Shown here in pieces: positions 61,747 through 64,000 of a DNA stretch of 64,000 nucleotides. Positions within the stretch are counted from its first letter, which is position 1; each line of letters opens with the position of its first letter. Source of the stretch: an uncultured SAR116 cluster alpha proteobacterium (GTDB lineage Bacteria; Pseudomonadota; Alphaproteobacteria; Puniceispirillales; GCA-002684695); assembly GCA_902612965.1 (NCBI GenBank), contig CACMFN010000003.1, positions 118,256-182,255 on the forward strand. Reading direction: 5' to 3'. The translations under genes and the position numbers were made by a program. A model generated the notes under the pieces. The model saw nothing but the letters and a program-made list of their open reading frames with translations. It searched no databases and was not told the DNA's origin.

Positions 61747-62870
61747 GTATCTAGTTTACGATAATCTATAATTTTTAAACCATAACTATCTAGTGCAACA
61801 GGTTTTTTTGGTGAATTTGTTAAAAGTAAAATATTTTTTAATCCCAGATCGACAAGAATTTGTGCGCCGGCACCGTAATTTTTAAATTTCCAGCTATCTT
61901 TTGATGTTTTGTTATTAATGGTTGCTAATTGATCTCTAATGCTTGTAGGTGATAGGTCTCTTAGTAAAACAACCGCACCTTTTCCAATTTTTGAAATTGT
62001 TTTCATAGCTGAAGCAAGTTGAACATCGTTTTTATCCTGATTAGTTGCACCAAGTAAATCTCCCAAAAAATTAACTGCATGCATTCTAACTGGAATTGCA
62101 TCTGAAGAAGTAATATCCCCTAAAACTAGAGCTAAATGCTCAACTCCTGATATAGTATCCACATAAACAATCGCTCGCCAATTACCTCCAAATTGGCTCG
62201 GAAAGTTAGATTCTATACTCCGCCTGACAGTGCTCTCATTTTTCAATCTGTATTTGATTAAATCTGCAATTGTAGCAACCTTCAAACCATGGAGTTGAGA
62301 AAAGCTAATTAAATCTGGCATTCTTGCCATAGTGCCATCATCTTTTAAAATTTCACAAATAACACCTGATGGGTTCCCGCCTGCTGCTTTTGCAATGTCA
62401 ACAATGGCTTCAGTATGCCCAGCCCTTATAAGAGTTCCTCCATCCCTAGCAACCAGTGGAAAAACATGGCCAGGAGTGCTTAAATCTTGAGGTGAAGTTT
62501 TATCATTAATTGCCACTTCAATAGTTTTTGCTCTATCAGCGGCAGAAATCCCTGTTGTTACTCCTTTACTTGATTCAATTGAGACAGTAAATGCAGTTCC
62601 AAGCCTTGAAATATTTCGCTGTTGCATCATTTCCAAACCAAGAACTTCAACTCTTTGTCTTTCTAAAGCTAGGCAAATCAAACCTCTGCCATTTTTAGCC
62701 ATAAAGTTAATTGCTTCAGCAGTCGCAAATTCAGCTAAAATACATAAATCACCTTCATTTTCACGATCTTCATCATCAACAAGAATGAACATTTTGCCTT
62801 TTTTTGCATCATCAAGTACGTCTTCTATTGAAGATAGATAATCCACATCATATTTTTTTATTTCATTCAT
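61743..62870 (-). CDS. ribB: 3,4-dihydroxy-2-butanone-4-phosphate synthase with a degenerate GTP-cyclohydrolase-II-like domain
   Basis: Makes the four-carbon riboflavin precursor from ribulose 5-phosphate. Residues 1-210 carry the DHBP synthase: VDDEDRENEGDLCILAE near 33 (metal Glu), TAFTVSIES near 93, STPGHVFPL near 133 and AGHTEAIVDIAKAAG near 149. Residues 215-375 follow the GTP cyclohydrolase II fold, but the zinc-binding Cys cluster and RCDCG-type motif are absent; HAVNFLGDLLGATNQ stands where the active motif should be. The second domain is therefore probably not an active RibA. No FMN riboswitch is visible upstream. The gene is alone on its strand. Confidence 0.9.
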   Translation of the reverse strand: MNEIKKYDVDYLSSIEDVLDDAKKGKMFILVDDEDRENEGDLCILAEFATAEAINFMAKNGRGLICLALERQRVEVLGLEMMQQRNISRLGTAFTVSIESSKGVTTGISAADRAKTIEVAINDKTSPQDLSTPGHVFPLVARDGGTLIRAGHTEAIVDIAKAAGGNPSGVICEILKDDGTMARMPDLISFSQLHGLKVATIADLIKYRLKNESTVRRSIESNFPSQFGGNWRAIVYVDTISGVEHLALVLGDITSSDAIPVRMHAVNFLGDLLGATNQDKNDVQLASAMKTISKIGKGAVVLLRDLSPTSIRDQLATINNKTSKDSWKFKNYGAGAQILVDLGLKNILLLTNSPKKPVALDSYGLKIIDYRKLDT

Positions 62871-62959
62871 TTATGTTTTAGACCATTCACGGTACTGAAT
62901 TAAATATAAACTTAAATAAAGTTTATTTTCATTAATTCAATTTTTAAAAATTATCAAAC

Positions 62960-64000
62960 TTAATTTATTTTATTAAATGCCTGCTTAAGATCTGCAATTA
63001 AATCCTCTGGCTCTTCAAGCCCAATTGCTAATCTAATAAGCGTTCTATTTTTAAAGGTTTTGAATTTTCTTATTTTATTTAAATCAGATTCTAAAATCAG
63101 GCTTTCGAAGCCACCCCATGATGCTCCAATACCAAAAAATTTTAAATTATCAATAAACTTATCTATTTTTTTTAAATTTTTTTCTTTTAATTCAAATGAA
63201 AATAATCCTGCACCAATACTAAAGTCTCTTCTGAATATTTTAAAGTCAGGGTGATATTTTGTAGCTGGGTGAAACACATTTATAACATTAGGTTGATTTG
63301 CAATCCAGTCTGCTACTTTGAGTGAAGAGTTAAAGGATTTTTCTAGGCGAATTTTCATAGTCCTAAGGCCTCTAAAAGCAAGGTAAATATCATCGGGTCC
63401 CGAGCATTGCCCCATTAATTCTGATTGTTTTTTTATTTGTTTAAATTTTTTTCCTCTTGCAATAACACCGCCCATCATTACATCACTATGTCCTGTGACA
63501 TATTTTGTATATGACTCAATGACAGCATCAACACCTAAATCTAGAGGATTTTGCCCTAAAATTGTAGCCCATGTATTATCAGTTATTGTTGTAACATTAA
63601 ATGCTTTAGCAACTTTGGTTAATGAGGGAAGATCTTGAAGTTCAAAGGTATGTGAGCCAGGGCTTTCAAAATATATTAAAGACGTATTTTTTTTTATAAT
63701 TTTTTTTAAGCCCTGAGGTTTAATTCTTGGTTCATAAAATTCTATATCTACTCCAATTGATGGTAAAAAATTTGTAATAAAATTCCTTGTGCTCCCATAT
63801 GCACTGTCGGCTACTAAAAAATGGCTTCCATTTTTTACAAAAGATAGAATTCCAACTACTGCAGCTGCTAAGCCAGATGGAGCTAAAATCGATCCATCTG
63901 CATTGTAAAGTTCAGCAATAGTATCGCAGAAAGCATTTGATGTGGGTGTCCCTGTTCTTCCGTATTGGAACTTTATTTTTTTCTCACGTCTGGATTTTGA
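62960..64000 (-). CDS. Cystathionine beta-lyase-type PLP enzyme, 5' end beyond window
   Basis: The frame is open from the right edge through 347 codons to the stop at 62960-62962. Early residues (QYGRTGTPTSNAFCDTI) show the Cys/Met-metabolism fold start. SGLAAAVVGILSF follows, then ESPGSHTFE, TDNTWATIL and the PLP lysine in SYTKYVTGHSDVMMGG (around 63475-63515). The C-terminal EEPEDLIADLKQAF is typical. This resembles MetC-type cystathionine beta-lyase, which yields homocysteine for methionine synthesis. The gene probably begins a short distance past position 64000. The methionine at 63478 is internal, not the start. Confidence 0.88.
   Translation of the reverse strand, partial: SKSRREKKIKFQYGRTGTPTSNAFCDTIAELYNADGSILAPSGLAAAVVGILSFVKNGSHFLVADSAYGSTRNFITNFLPSIGVDIEFYEPRIKPQGLKKIIKKNTSLIYFESPGSHTFELQDLPSLTKVAKAFNVTTITDNTWATILGQNPLDLGVDAVIESYTKYVTGHSDVMMGGVIARGKKFKQIKKQSELMGQCSGPDDIYLAFRGLRTMKIRLEKSFNSSLKVADWIANQPNVINVFHPATKYHPDFKIFRRDFSIGAGLFSFELKEKNLKKIDKFIDNLKFFGIGASWGGFESLILESDLNKIRKFKTFKNRTLIRLAIGLEEPEDLIADLKQAFNKIN

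Noticed and set aside
62960..63478. A complete 172-residue gene starting at 63478
   Set aside because: The same frame is open to the right edge and includes the PLP lysine and N-terminal fold segments upstream, so this methionine is internal to a longer gene.

Overview
The window is about 64 kb of very AT-rich bacterial chromosome. Genes are densely packed, often overlap by 1-8 bases, and switch strand frequently. Several genes point to an alphaproteobacterium: an NDUFS4-like complex I accessory subunit (41183-41488), a DUF2842 protein (7413-7616), a YcgN cysteine-cluster protein and the four-gene ligase-associated DNA-damage cassette. Low GC, a class I photolyase, a tripartite tricarboxylate transporter and many EamA-type exporters fit a surface-marine, streamlined lineage of the SAR11/AEGEAN-169/HIMB59 type. 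The exact clade cannot be fixed from this window.

Layout. 1-3.0 kb: an ABC importer resembling YnjBCD, with its ATPase cut by the left edge. 3.2-11.4 kb: glutamate dehydrogenase, an SDR, an ABC exporter, ribulose-phosphate epimerase, a TPR protein, a YbaK-type deacylase, an HD hydrolase and BioY. 11.5-17.4 kb: a lipid/photoprotection cluster (SDR, NTF2-like protein, cyclopropane-fatty-acid-synthase-like methyltransferase, DUF1365, FAD amine-oxidase-like protein, photolyase). 17.5-24 kb: the DNA-damage cassette (PdeM and DEXH helicase on minus; exonuclease and ATP-dependent ligase on plus) around a GST gene. 24-27.3 kb: YcgN, MnmC and an N-formylglutamate amidohydrolase.

27.4-29.2 kb is a small island bracketed by two identical tRNA-Val(GAC) genes. 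It holds two ORFans, paired TGTCACAC direct repeats at both ends, and two copies of a ~200-nt structured repeat. A third, inverted copy lies at 49.58-49.77 kb, at the end of a second accessory region that begins after tRNA-Arg(TCT) at 43.35 kb. I take this repeat family, tied to two tRNA-linked islands, as the most novel item here.

29.2-43.2 kb: SOUL protein, a chemoreceptor, Hsp20, a pseudouridine-catabolism operon (psuK-psuG-SDR-EamA-methyltransferase), TPR protein, flavoprotein reductase, HpcH/HpaI aldolase, complex I subunit, a gamma-glutamylcyclotransferase-like protein and an MFS transporter. 43.4-50.4 kb: the tRNA-Arg-linked region, with a 5'-truncated racemase head to head with a dppC fragment, an AbgB-like M20 hydrolase, TctC, a fused TctA-TctB permease, then a 1-kb zone of decayed reading frames. 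50.4-64 kb: a cysteine-synthase-like enzyme, a short MotA-like membrane protein, YHYH protein, GST, two EamA transporters, Sel1 protein, two-subunit aconitase X, PdxA, a methyltransferase-like protein, a carboxymuconolactone-decarboxylase-type protein, a UPF0173 hydrolase, RibB with a degenerate GTP-cyclohydrolase-II domain, and a cystathionine-beta-lyase-type gene cut by the right edge.

Everything is read by eye; family names rest on remembered motifs and no search was run.
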